Part shown: positions 17,535-26,079 of the stretch, one piece after another
How the letters are laid out: each line of letters begins with the position of its first letter
Numbering within the stretch: position 1 is the first letter of the stretch
NCBI RefSeq assembly: GCF_017873175.1
Contig: NZ_JAGGJW010000014.1
Coordinates: forward strand, 1-64,000
Length of the DNA: 64,000 bases
Direction: 5' to 3'
Source: Neorhizobium petrolearium
GTDB lineage: Bacteria > Pseudomonadota > Alphaproteobacteria > Rhizobiales > Rhizobiaceae
Notes under the pieces: model-generated
Databases searched by the model: none
What the model was told of the DNA's origin: nothing
The model's input: the letters and a program-made list of their open reading frames with translations, nothing else
Translations under genes and position numbers: made by a program

Positions 17535-18365
17535 ATGTCGTTCAAAACAGTGCTTGCGGTCATCGGAGCCTCCGATGCCACTGCCGACATCAAGAAAGCC
17601 GTCGAACTTGCCCTGGAGCTGGATGCGCATCTTTGTGCGATCGTCGCCGGGCTTGCCCTTCCGCCTTCCGTCGCCGAATTCCCGACCGGGACGGTCTGGC
17701 TCGATCAGAGATATGAGGACATGAAGGTTCTAGATGATGTGCGGAAGCAGGTGGAGGCGGCATGCCAGGCGAACGGGCTGTCCTTCGAAGTGGGGCAGAT
17801 CTACGCGGAATCCATGTTCCTTGCGGGCGAGATCCTGCAGCGGGCGCTTTACGCGGATGTCATCCTCGTCTCGGACGGTGTCAGGAGCGACCTTGAGCTG
17901 ACACGGGCGATCATCGACGGCGGCGTCTTCGATGCCCACAAGCCGCTTCTGCTGGTGCCGAAGGACGGCAAGGCTACGTTGAAGCCCAAAATGGTCCTGC
18001 TCGCGTGGAATTCCCGGAGGGAGGCGGCGCGGGCCGCTCGTGAAGCGATGGACATGCTGGTATCGGCCGATACCGTCCATGTCGTGCTGGTCGATCCGGA
18101 TACCAGCTACTGGCGCAACGGCGAGGAGCCGGGCGCCGACATGGCCACCTATCTTTCCCGGCATGGGGTCAAGGCGGTCGTCGAGCAGATAGCAGGCGGC
18201 GGCCGGCCGGTCGAGCAGGTCCTCGAACAGCATGCGCTGGACATCGATGCCGATGTGATCGTCATGGGCGCCTACGGTCATTCGCGGCTGCGGGAGCGGA
18301 TTCTCGGCGGCGTCACGGCGTCGATGCTGAAGGATGCCAAGTTCCCGATATTCCTCGCGCGGTAA
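17535..18365 (+). CDS. Universal stress protein, tandem UspA domains
   Basis: This is a 276-residue protein made of two UspA domains (about 1-145 and 146-276). The second has the nucleotide-binding signature G-AYG-HSRLRERILGG-VT near residue 250; the first lacks a clear ATP loop. Tandem Usp proteins of this kind are common in low-oxygen and stationary-phase regulons of rhizobia and mycobacteria, where they act in stress endurance. The start is supported by GAGGAGG about 6 nt upstream. It is a monocistronic unit: it is preceded by an FNR-like box and closed by a very strong terminator. Confidence 0.88.
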   Translation: MSFKTVLAVIGASDATADIKKAVELALELDAHLCAIVAGLALPPSVAEFPTGTVWLDQRYEDMKVLDDVRKQVEAACQANGLSFEVGQIYAESMFLAGEILQRALYADVILVSDGVRSDLELTRAIIDGGVFDAHKPLLLVPKDGKATLKPKMVLLAWNSRREAARAAREAMDMLVSADTVHVVLVDPDTSYWRNGEEPGADMATYLSRHGVKAVVEQIAGGGRPVEQVLEQHALDIDADVIVMGAYGHSRLRERILGGVTASMLKDAKFPIFLAR

Positions 18366-18380
18366 GCCTCAAAAACAAAA

Positions 18381-18419
18381 CGCCCCGGTTCCGTCAGCAG
18401 CGGAACCGGGGCGTTTTTT
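18381..18419 (+). terminator. Strong intrinsic terminator after usp
   Basis: A 13-bp G+C-rich stem (18381-18393 with 18401-18413) with a 7-nt loop is followed by six T residues. An A-run precedes it, so it may also work for the ATPase gene coming from the other side. Confidence 0.92.
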
Positions 18420-18481
18420 GTCCGATAGCATGAGGATGGCGCCGGCGGCTTTCGGATGCCGCCTTGCGCATCACCCTGCCG

Positions 18482-21151
18482 TCATGCGTTTTTGCGGCAG
18501 CGCCATTTGTCCAGTTCGGTGACGACGAGGATCGAGGAGGCCGCGAGCAGCATCACCGCCCATTCGGCAAGCGAGATCGGCGCGAGGTCGAGCGTATCGC
18601 GGAACCAGGGGATATACATGGCCGAGATATGCAGGACCTGCGCCATGATAACGGTCAGGATCAGCAACGGATTGCCGAAGAAGCTGAGCGAGAAGACCGA
18701 ACGACGTTCCGAGCGGCAGGTGAAGGTCTGGACGTTTTCGAACATGACGAAGAGCAGGAGGAGCATGTTACGTGCCTGCGAGACCTCGTATCCCTGCTGC
18801 AGGAGCCAGTAGAAGACGGCAAAGCCGCCGATACCGATAACGAGCGTCGAGAGGATAATCCGGCGGATCATCATCCGGTCGAAAATCGGCTCTTTCGGGC
18901 GCCGAGGCGGCCGCTTGAGCTCGTCTCCTTCCGGTTTTTCGCCGGCAAGTGCGACGTCCTGGATGCCGTTGGTGACGAGATTGAGCCAGAGGAGCTGCAC
19001 GGGCAGCAGCGGCATGGGCAGGCCGAGCGGGATCGCGAGCAGGAAGACCAGCATTTCCGCGGCTCCGGTGGCGACCAGCATGAGGATGACCTTGCGGATG
19101 TTGGAATAGGCTGTACGGCCTTCGCGGATGCCGGTGACGATAGAGGCGAAATTGTCGTCAGTGACGACGATGTCGGCACTTTCCTTGGCGACCTCAGTTC
19201 CTTTCCGCCCCATCGCCACGCCGACATGCGCGTGCTTCAGGGCCGGCGCGTCGTTGACGCCGTCCCCGGTCACAGCGACGAAATGGCCGGTACGGGCAAG
19301 CGAGAGCACGATAGCCAGCTTTTGCGCCGGCGCGACACGGGCATAGATGCGGGCGCGTCTCGTAAGTTCGTCGAGGCTGTCCGATCCAGCCTCCTCGGCC
19401 TTGCGGACGTCTTCGCCGGTCGTGATCTGATCGGGTCGGAATTGAAGTCCGGCCTGAGCGGCGATTGCCGCCGCTGTCCTCGGATCGTCACCGGTTACCA
19501 TCGCGACCTCGACACCGGCGGCACGGCAATCATAAATCGCCTGCGGCACTTCCGGACGGATCGGATCCTGCATGCCGGCAAGACCGAGAAACACCAGATC
19601 GACGAGGTGGTTGTTGCCGAGGAGTTCATTCTCCGCGTTTGCCCGGACTTCCCCTTCCGCAAAGGCGAGCACTCGCAGGCCGCGTTCCGCCATCTCCTCC
19701 TTTTGCCGGAGAAGCGTCTCGCGGTCGATCGGTATAATCGCTTTGCCGACATCCATCCGGTCGGCCATATCGATCAGGACCTCTGCCGAGCCCTTCACGA
19801 ATACGCGCACATGGTCGCCCTTGCGGTGGAAGGACGCGGCGTATTTGAGATCCGGCTCATAAGGGATGCGGGCAATCAGCGGGTAGTCGTCTGCCATGGC
19901 GTCCTGCTTCAGCCCTGCCTTGCGCGCAGCGGCGAGAAGCGCCACATCGACCGTGTCGCCAACGCCTTTCCAGCCATCGGCATCCTGCTTGAGCGAGCCT
20001 TCATTGGGCAACGACGCTGCCTTCAGGAGCCTGGCGGCCCGATTGCGGGCGCCAGCAGGGGTCATGTTGCAACCCCGAATATCGCAGGCATCGAGATCCA
20101 TGCCGGCGTCCAGCAACAGATCCGCGCCGTCGGGCAGGCGGATATCGGTGACCGTCAGTTCGTTCAGGGTCAAAGTGCCCGTCTTGTCGGTGGCGATCAT
20201 CGTACAGGAGCCGAGCGACTCCACTGCCGGCATGCGCCGTACAATCACGTTCTGTCTGGCCATGCGCCGCATGCTGATCGCAAGCGCGATCGATATGGCG
20301 ATCGGCAAGCCTTCCGGGATGGCGCTGACCGCAAGCCCGACCGACATGAGGAACAGGTCGCTCCAGGCTAGGCCACGCGAGAGACCGACCGCGATGAGAA
20401 CGAGCGATGCAATGCCGACGGTCCAGGCGATCACATTCGAGAAACGGGCGAGCCGGATCATCAGCGGCGGCTGGGAGATCGACTCCTTGCCGATCTCGGC
20501 GGCAATCTTGCCAATTCCGGTCGAAAGTCCTGTCGCTGTCACGATACCCTTTGCCCGGCCGCGCGTCACGAGGGTGCCGGCAAATGCCTTCCCGGCCGTC
20601 AGATTCTCCGCCGATGCATCAGGGAGCGGAATCCTCTTGCGTACCGGCAGTGATTCGCCGGTCAGCAAGGACTCGTCGCAGAGAAGGTCATTGGTCTCGA
20701 CAAGCAGGAGATCGGCGGGAACCCTTCCGCCGGCGTCAAGCAGGACGAGATCGCCGGGAACGAGCAAACGCGCTTCGATTTCCTGCACCTGTCCATCGCG
20801 GATGACGGTTGCATGCGGCTCTTCGAGCTGGCGGAGCGCAATTGCTGCCCGGCCCGCGGAATATTCCTGCATGGTGCCGATGATCCCGTTCGCCAGGAGC
20901 ACGACGCCGATAAAGATCGCGTCTTCGGCTTCGCTCACCATCAGCGATACGGCCGCGGCAAGCAACAGGATATAGATCAGCGGACTGCGGAACTGGCGCA
21001 GGAAGATGACGATCAGGGACGGTGCTGCCGGTGCCGGCAGCAGGTTTTCGCCGTATTCGGCAAGACGCGCTACAGCCTCGGCACTCGTTAACCCCCGGGA
21101 CCTGTTCTCGCCCTCGGGAATGTCACGGGACCGCAAAGACGTAGCAAGCAT
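18482..21151 (-). CDS. Cation-transporting P-type ATPase (P2 type)
   Basis: This P-type ATPase has 889 residues. It has an N-terminal cation-ATPase domain, actuator LTGES (about 164-168), the membrane motif AIPEGLP (about 278-284) of the Ca2+/H+ P2 group, the phosphorylation site DKTGTLT (about 322-328), GDGVNDAPAL and six C-terminal helices. It resembles mycobacterial CtpF and other bacterial P2 pumps. The transported ion (Ca2+, H+ or another) is not decided by sequence. It follows xfp on the same strand after 133 bp, and that gap holds a perfect FNR/FixK-type box, so it probably has its own low-oxygen promoter besides read-through from xfp. Confidence 0.83.
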   Translation of the reverse strand: MLATSLRSRDIPEGENRSRGLTSAEAVARLAEYGENLLPAPAAPSLIVIFLRQFRSPLIYILLLAAAVSLMVSEAEDAIFIGVVLLANGIIGTMQEYSAGRAAIALRQLEEPHATVIRDGQVQEIEARLLVPGDLVLLDAGGRVPADLLLVETNDLLCDESLLTGESLPVRKRIPLPDASAENLTAGKAFAGTLVTRGRAKGIVTATGLSTGIGKIAAEIGKESISQPPLMIRLARFSNVIAWTVGIASLVLIAVGLSRGLAWSDLFLMSVGLAVSAIPEGLPIAISIALAISMRRMARQNVIVRRMPAVESLGSCTMIATDKTGTLTLNELTVTDIRLPDGADLLLDAGMDLDACDIRGCNMTPAGARNRAARLLKAASLPNEGSLKQDADGWKGVGDTVDVALLAAARKAGLKQDAMADDYPLIARIPYEPDLKYAASFHRKGDHVRVFVKGSAEVLIDMADRMDVGKAIIPIDRETLLRQKEEMAERGLRVLAFAEGEVRANAENELLGNNHLVDLVFLGLAGMQDPIRPEVPQAIYDCRAAGVEVAMVTGDDPRTAAAIAAQAGLQFRPDQITTGEDVRKAEEAGSDSLDELTRRARIYARVAPAQKLAIVLSLARTGHFVAVTGDGVNDAPALKHAHVGVAMGRKGTEVAKESADIVVTDDNFASIVTGIREGRTAYSNIRKVILMLVATGAAEMLVFLLAIPLGLPMPLLPVQLLWLNLVTNGIQDVALAGEKPEGDELKRPPRRPKEPIFDRMMIRRIILSTLVIGIGGFAVFYWLLQQGYEVSQARNMLLLLFVMFENVQTFTCRSERRSVFSLSFFGNPLLILTVIMAQVLHISAMYIPWFRDTLDLAPISLAEWAVMLLAASSILVVTELDKWRCRKNA

Positions 21152-21237
21152 GAAGTGCTCCAGTTCGGGGCTGCCCTCTATGGAATTTCGGGGCCATTAT
21201 CATCCTCCCGACAATATAGGCAGAAAGCCACCGCCCA

Positions 21238-21251
21238 TTGACATCCATCAA
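21238..21251. promoter_or_regulatory. FNR/FixK-type box before the P2 ATPase
   Basis: TTGAC-ATCC-ATCAA matches TTGAY-N4-RTCAA exactly. Its centre is 93 bp before the ATPase ATG. Confidence 0.65.
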
Positions 21252-21274
21252 TTCGGGACATCCATCAGTTCGGG
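21241..21274. repeat. 17-bp tandem duplication overlapping the FNR box
   Basis: ACATCCATCAATTCGGG (21241-21257) is followed at once by ACATCCATCAGTTCGGG (21258-21274), with one mismatch. The first copy contains the right half of the FNR box. The second copy lacks the left half-site. Confidence 0.75.
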
Positions 21275-21284
21275 CGGGGGCCGG

Positions 21285-23675
21285 TCAGCTTGTCCACTTC
21301 CAGTTCCGGATTTCCGGCATGTCCTCCCCGAACTCCCTGACGTAGCGGTGATGATCCCGAAGCTTGCCGCGGAGAGCTTCCACCACATGCGCGGCCTTCT
21401 CCTTCAGACCCGGCACCCGTTCGATCACCTCGATCGCAAGATGGAAGCGGTCGAGTTCGTTCAGCACCGTCATGTCAAAGGGGGTCGTGGTCGTGCCTTC
21501 CTCGATAAAGCCGCGGACATGGATGTTTTCGTGGTTGGTGCGCCTATAGGTCATCCGGTGAATGAGGTAGGGATAGCCGTGATAGGCGAAGATCACCGGC
21601 CGGTCGGTGGTGAAAAGCTGGTCGAATGTGGCGTCATCCAGACCGTGCGGATGCTGCTCCCTCGATTGCAGTGCCATGAGGTCCACGACGTTGACGACGC
21701 GGATGCGCAGCGCCGGGATCGCTTCACGGAGCAAGGTGACGGCGGCAAGCGTTTCCATGGTCGGCACATCGCCGGCGCAGGCCATTACGACGTCCGGCGT
21801 CAACGCGCCGTCCTCGCTGCCCGCCCAGTCCCAAACACCGATGCCGGCTTCGCAATGGGCGACCGCTTCGTCCATCGTCAGCCATTGCGGCTCCGGCTGC
21901 TTGCCTGCGACGATCACGTTGACCCGGTCCCAAGTCTTCAGGCAATGGTCTCCGACCCAGAGCAGCGTATTGGCATCCGGCGGCAGGTAGATGCGCACGA
22001 TATCGGCCTTCTTGTTGGCGACGAGATCGATGAAGCCGGGATCCTGGTGCGAAAAGCCGTTATGGTCCTGCCGCCAGACATGTGAGGTGAGCAGGTAGTT
22101 GAGCGACGAAATGGATTTGCGCCACGGCAGCTCGCGGGAAACCTTCAGCCATTTGGCATGCTGGTTGAACATCGAATCGACGATATGGATGAAGGCTTCG
22201 TAGCAGGAGAAGAAGCCATGCCGGCCGGTCAGCAGGTAGCCCTCCAGCCAGCCCTGGCAAAGATGTTCGGAAAGCACTTCCATGACGCGCCCGTCACGCG
22301 AAAGATGCACGTCGTAGGGCTCGATCTTCTCCATCCAAACGCGATTCGTCGTCTCGAAGACGGCGCCGAGACGGTTCGATTCCGTTTCGTCCGGACCGAA
22401 GATGCGGAAATTGGAATGGGTGTCGTTGAGCTTCAGGACGTCGCGCAGATATTTGCCGAGCACTTCCGTGGTCTGGATCATGGCTGCGCCGCGGTCGGTC
22501 ACCGGCACCGCGTAATCACGGATATCCGGCACGATGAGCTCCCTGCGCAGCAGACCGCCATTGGCATGCGGATTGGCGCCCATGCGGCGGTCACCCTTCG
22601 GTGACAGGGCGCGCAATTCCTCCTTCAGCCGGCCGTCTGCATCGAACAGATCTTCCGGATCGTAGCTCCGCATCCAGTCTTCGAGGATCCTGCGGTGGCC
22701 TTCGTCCTCGCGGCAATTGGCGACCGGCACCTGGTGCGCCCGCCAGAACCCCTCGACCTTCTTGCCATCCACTTCCTTCGGGCCCGTCCAGCCCTTGGGA
22801 CTCCGGAGCACGATCATGGGCCAGCGCGGGCAGCTGTCGCCGGTCTTTCCTTCGCGGGCTTGCCTCTGGATCGTGCGGATGTGGTCGAACACCTTGTCGA
22901 GCACCGACGCCATCTGCCGGTGCATCCGTTCCGGCTCATGTCCTTCGACGAAGAAGGGCTCGTAGCCATAACCCCGGAACAGATGTTCGAGGTCTTCGTC
23001 GCCCACGCGGGAAAGCACGGTCGGGTTGGCGATCTTGTAGCCGTTCAGATGCAGGATTGGCAGTACGGCGCCGTCGCGGGCCGGATTGATGAACTTGTTC
23101 GACTGCCAGCTTGCCGAAAGCGGCCCGGTCTCCGCCTCGCCGTCACCGACGACACAGGCGACGACGAGGTCCGGATTGTCGAAAGCGGCGCCATAGGCAT
23201 GCACCAACGCGTAGCCGAGCTCGCCGCCCTCATGGATGGAGCCGGGCGTCTCTGGCGCCGCGTGGCTCGGGATGCCGCCCGGGAAGGAGAACTGCCTGAA
23301 AAGCTTCTGCATGCCCTCCGCATCTTCCGAGATGTCCGGATAGATTTCGCTGTAGCTGCCTTCGAGATAGGTGCTGGCGACCATGCCGGGTCCGCCATGA
23401 CCGGGGCCGCAGACATAGATCATGTCGAGATCGCGATTGCGGATGATGCGGTTGAGATGGGTGTAGATGAAGTTGAGGCCGGGCGTCGTGCCCCAATGGC
23501 CGAGCAGACGCGGCTTGATATGCTCCGCCCTCAAGGGCTCGCGCAGGAGCGGATTGTCGAGCAGATAGATCTGCCCGACGGAAAGATAATTGGCGGCTCG
23601 CCAGTAGCGGTCCATCAGCGCCAGTTCCTTCGGGTCTGTCACAGGTGCTGCGGATGAGGAGGCGCTTGGCTGCAT
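21285..23675 (-). CDS. xfp: Xylulose-5-phosphate/fructose-6-phosphate phosphoketolase
   Basis: Phosphoketolase uses thiamine diphosphate to split xylulose-5-P (and often fructose-6-P) with phosphate into acetyl-phosphate and glyceraldehyde-3-P (or erythrose-4-P). The protein has the family marks GHWGTTPGLNF (about residue 60), GPGHGGPG, the ThDP segment GDGEAETGPLSASW (about residue 178) and the C-terminal EDMPEIRNWKW. ATG 23675 (MQPSASSS) is used because AAGGAA lies about 8 nt upstream. Its 796 residues are normal. It follows ackA and pta on the same strand, so acetyl-phosphate can be turned into acetate plus ATP or into acetyl-CoA. Confidence 0.95.
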   Translation of the reverse strand: MQPSASSSAAPVTDPKELALMDRYWRAANYLSVGQIYLLDNPLLREPLRAEHIKPRLLGHWGTTPGLNFIYTHLNRIIRNRDLDMIYVCGPGHGGPGMVASTYLEGSYSEIYPDISEDAEGMQKLFRQFSFPGGIPSHAAPETPGSIHEGGELGYALVHAYGAAFDNPDLVVACVVGDGEAETGPLSASWQSNKFINPARDGAVLPILHLNGYKIANPTVLSRVGDEDLEHLFRGYGYEPFFVEGHEPERMHRQMASVLDKVFDHIRTIQRQAREGKTGDSCPRWPMIVLRSPKGWTGPKEVDGKKVEGFWRAHQVPVANCREDEGHRRILEDWMRSYDPEDLFDADGRLKEELRALSPKGDRRMGANPHANGGLLRRELIVPDIRDYAVPVTDRGAAMIQTTEVLGKYLRDVLKLNDTHSNFRIFGPDETESNRLGAVFETTNRVWMEKIEPYDVHLSRDGRVMEVLSEHLCQGWLEGYLLTGRHGFFSCYEAFIHIVDSMFNQHAKWLKVSRELPWRKSISSLNYLLTSHVWRQDHNGFSHQDPGFIDLVANKKADIVRIYLPPDANTLLWVGDHCLKTWDRVNVIVAGKQPEPQWLTMDEAVAHCEAGIGVWDWAGSEDGALTPDVVMACAGDVPTMETLAAVTLLREAIPALRIRVVNVVDLMALQSREQHPHGLDDATFDQLFTTDRPVIFAYHGYPYLIHRMTYRRTNHENIHVRGFIEEGTTTTPFDMTVLNELDRFHLAIEVIERVPGLKEKAAHVVEALRGKLRDHHRYVREFGEDMPEIRNWKWTS

Positions 23676-23753
23676 CGGTTTGTTCCTTTGAATGATCTGG
23701 TGCATTTCTATCGGAGGATGGAAACCCGATCGCGACATGGTTCGGGTCATGTT

Positions 23754-23776
23754 CCCCTCTCTGGATCAGAGAGGGG
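23754..23776 (-). other. Stable hairpin across the ackA stop codon
   Basis: A perfect 9-bp stem (23754-23762 with 23768-23776) with a 5-nt loop includes the ackA stop at 23766-23768. There is no T-run. Because ackA and xfp are on the same strand 90 bp apart, it may adjust expression of xfp relative to pta-ackA or protect the upstream message. Confidence 0.5.
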
Positions 23777-24965
23777 AGATCTGCTCCATCGATTCGAGGA
23801 TGGCCAGGCATTCCTCAACGATCATCTGTTCCTCGTCGGTGGGAATGACATAGACGGCGATGCGGCTTGCCGATGTGCTGATCTTCACCGCATTCCTTGC
23901 ATTTGTGTCGTCATCCAGCTCGACGCCCAGCCATCGCAGCCGCTCGGCCACGCGTTTGCGAATCTTCGGCTGGTTCTCACCAATGCCGGCCGTGAAAACC
24001 AGTGCGTCCAATCCGCCCAGCGTGGCAGCCAGACGGCAGACTTCTCCGGCAATTCTCAACGTGAAGAGGTCGATCGCCTCCTTCGCCTGCCGGCTGTCGT
24101 CCTCGATGAGTTCGCGGGTGTCGCCGCTGAGGCCCGAGACGCCGAGCAGGCCCGACTGATGATAGAGCATGTCCTCGACCTCTTCGAGGGGCTTGCCGAG
24201 CGGACCCAGGAAATGCAGCAGGACGCCGGGATCGAGCCAGCCAGGACGCGTCGCCATCGGGATGCCGTCCAGCGTGGAGAAACCCATGCTGGTATCGCGG
24301 CTCAAGCCGTTTTCGATGGCACATAGGCTGGCGCCGCTGCCGAGATGGGCGATGACGACCTTGCCGTTGGCGATGTTCGGCTCCTGCCGGGCAAGCGCCC
24401 CGGCCACATATTCGTAGGAGAGCCCGTGGAAACCGTAACGCTTGACACCCCGGTCGTGCCAGGCGCGGGGGATGGCGAACCGCCGTATAAGGTCAGGTTG
24501 GGTTGCGTGGAAGGTCGTATCGAAGGAGCCGGTCTGGAAAAGCTGCGGGCGCAGATGCCGGACGGCCCTGATCAACCGCAGGGCCTGCGGCTGATGAAGC
24601 GGCGCCAGTTCCGTCAGCGTCCTGATTTTCTCCAGGGCTTCGGCATCCAGTTCGACCGGTCCGTCGAAGATGTCGCCGCCATGGACGATGCGGTGGCCGG
24701 CGGCGGTGACGGCCCTAAGGTCGAAATGCTTGTCCAGTTCGGAAAATACCTCGTCCATGAGATCGGCAAGGTCGTCGCCGGATTCTGCCCTCAAGGGCAG
24801 CTCGAATTGCGTCGGTCCTTCCTTCAGATGCAGTATCAGCGGCCGGCTCGCGAAATCGACGACGGCCTTGCCGACTCGTTTGGGACCGTCTCCGTCCAGT
24901 GCAAAAATGCCGATCTTCACCGTCGACGAGCCGGCATTGAAGGTCAGGAGAAGCTTGTTGGTCAT
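23766..24965 (-). CDS. ackA: Acetate kinase
   Basis: AckA converts acetyl-phosphate and ADP to acetate and ATP. Motifs are the N-terminal FNAGSSTVKIGIF (phosphate-binding), GHRIVHGGD, the HxxxxPxLI-like FHATQPDLIRRFAIP, the VIAHLGSGASLCAI loop and the FTAGIGENQP segment near the C-terminus. The 399 residues are full length. Its ATG overlaps the pta stop by 4 nt (ATGA), which shows coupled translation. With xfp downstream it forms the ATP-yielding branch of the phosphoketolase shunt, presumably used when respiration is limited. Confidence 0.94.
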   Translation of the reverse strand: MTNKLLLTFNAGSSTVKIGIFALDGDGPKRVGKAVVDFASRPLILHLKEGPTQFELPLRAESGDDLADLMDEVFSELDKHFDLRAVTAAGHRIVHGGDIFDGPVELDAEALEKIRTLTELAPLHQPQALRLIRAVRHLRPQLFQTGSFDTTFHATQPDLIRRFAIPRAWHDRGVKRYGFHGLSYEYVAGALARQEPNIANGKVVIAHLGSGASLCAIENGLSRDTSMGFSTLDGIPMATRPGWLDPGVLLHFLGPLGKPLEEVEDMLYHQSGLLGVSGLSGDTRELIEDDSRQAKEAIDLFTLRIAGEVCRLAATLGGLDALVFTAGIGENQPKIRKRVAERLRWLGVELDDDTNARNAVKISTSASRIAVYVIPTDEEQMIVEECLAILESMEQISPL

Positions 24966-25897
24966 GCGATGCCCCTTGTCTCGTCGTGCCTGGCGGCCAT
25001 CAGCTTGGCAAGTGCGGCGGAGGCCGTGCGAACCTTGGCGGGATCGGCCCGGCTTGTCAGTATGATAGGGACGCGGGCGCCGAGGACCAGCCCCGCCGCG
25101 TCGGCGCCGGCAAAATAGATGAGCTGCTTGGCAAGCATATTACCGGCTTCGAGATCGGGAACCAGCAGGATATCCGCCTGTCCGGCAACAGGCGAGGCAA
25201 TGCATTTGGCCTGCGCCGCCTCGATGCTGATCGCATTGTCGAAGGCGAGCGGTCCGTCGACCACCGCGCCGGTGATCTGACCGCGTGCCGCCATAACCGT
25301 GAGCGCGGCGGCGTCGAGCGTCGCCGGCATTCTGCTGTTGACTGTCTCGACTGCCGCCAGCACTGCGACGAGCGGTTTTTCGATGCCGATCAGGTGCATG
25401 AGATCGATGGCGTTCTGGCAGATGTCGCGCTTCTGATCGAGGTCCGGCTGGATGTTGATCGCCGCATCGGTGACGACGAGCAGCTTGTCATAGGCCGGTA
25501 TGTCCATGACGTAGACGTGGCTCATGCGTCGCTCGGTTTTTAGTCGCGAGGATGGCGCCATCACTGCCGAAAGCAGTTCGTCGCTATGGAGGCTGCCTTT
25601 CATCAACGCTGCGACCTTGCCGCTCGAGGCGAGCTCGACGGCGCGATCCGCCGCGGCATGGCTGTGCTCCACGGGATCGATGTCGATGCCTTCGAGCGAG
25701 ACTTCGGCCGCGGCCGCGATCGCCCTGATCTTGTGTTCCGGACCGATGAGGAGCGGATCGAGAAGGCCTTGCTCCTTGAGTTCGACCGACGAGCGCAGCG
25801 CTTCGGTCGAGCAGGGATGGACCACCGCCGTCCGCATGGGCGGTAGAGAAATTGCTTCGCGGATGAGGGCCTCGTAGCGTCCGTGATGTCTCAGCAT
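24962..25897 (-). CDS. Phosphate acetyl/butyryltransferase family protein
   Basis: This 311-residue protein belongs to the short Pta/Ptb family (phosphate acyltransferase domain only), which exchanges acyl-CoA and acyl-phosphate. Visible stretches are AALMKGSLHSDELL, the conserved VVTDAAINIQPDL and DGPLAFDNAIS, all usual in Pta/Ptb. The context with ackA and xfp points to acetyl-phosphate to acetyl-CoA conversion, so phosphate acetyltransferase is the likely role. ATG 25897 (MLRHHGRYE) is chosen; the frame is open 43 codons upstream through the regulatory box but without similarity. It is the first gene of the pta-ackA-xfp operon. Confidence 0.85.
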   Translation of the reverse strand: MLRHHGRYEALIREAISLPPMRTAVVHPCSTEALRSSVELKEQGLLDPLLIGPEHKIRAIAAAAEVSLEGIDIDPVEHSHAAADRAVELASSGKVAALMKGSLHSDELLSAVMAPSSRLKTERRMSHVYVMDIPAYDKLLVVTDAAINIQPDLDQKRDICQNAIDLMHLIGIEKPLVAVLAAVETVNSRMPATLDAAALTVMAARGQITGAVVDGPLAFDNAISIEAAQAKCIASPVAGQADILLVPDLEAGNMLAKQLIYFAGADAAGLVLGARVPIILTSRADPAKVRTASAALAKLMAARHDETRGIA

Positions 25898-25991
25898 GTT
25901 TTCCACCGTCCTGATCCTTTCGTACTTGAAAAGGAAACCGAGCGGCGCGTACCGCTTGCAGCTTTTCTGGCCGGGAAGGGCAGAGGCTTCC

Positions 25992-26005
25992 TTGACACAG
26001 CGCAA
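25992..26005. promoter_or_regulatory. FixK-type box shared by pta-ackA-xfp and the pyruvate kinase-like gene
   Basis: TTGA-CACAGC-GCAA fits the rhizobial FixK rule TTGM-N6-KCAA. Its centre lies about 101 bp before the pta start (minus strand) and about 82 bp before the pyruvate kinase-like start (plus strand). Confidence 0.55.
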
Positions 26006-26079
26006 GGCGGGAACCCTCGTCATCAAGAATTGATCTTGGCGGAGCAGTCTTCGATGACCTTACCTGAAGGAGAGAAGCG

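Noticed and set aside
26020..26038. ATCAAGAATTGATC near the pta/pyruvate kinase-like gap as an FNR box
   Set aside because: The half-sites point the wrong way (ATCAA first, TTGAT second) and the gap is 3 bp, so it is only a chance palindrome.
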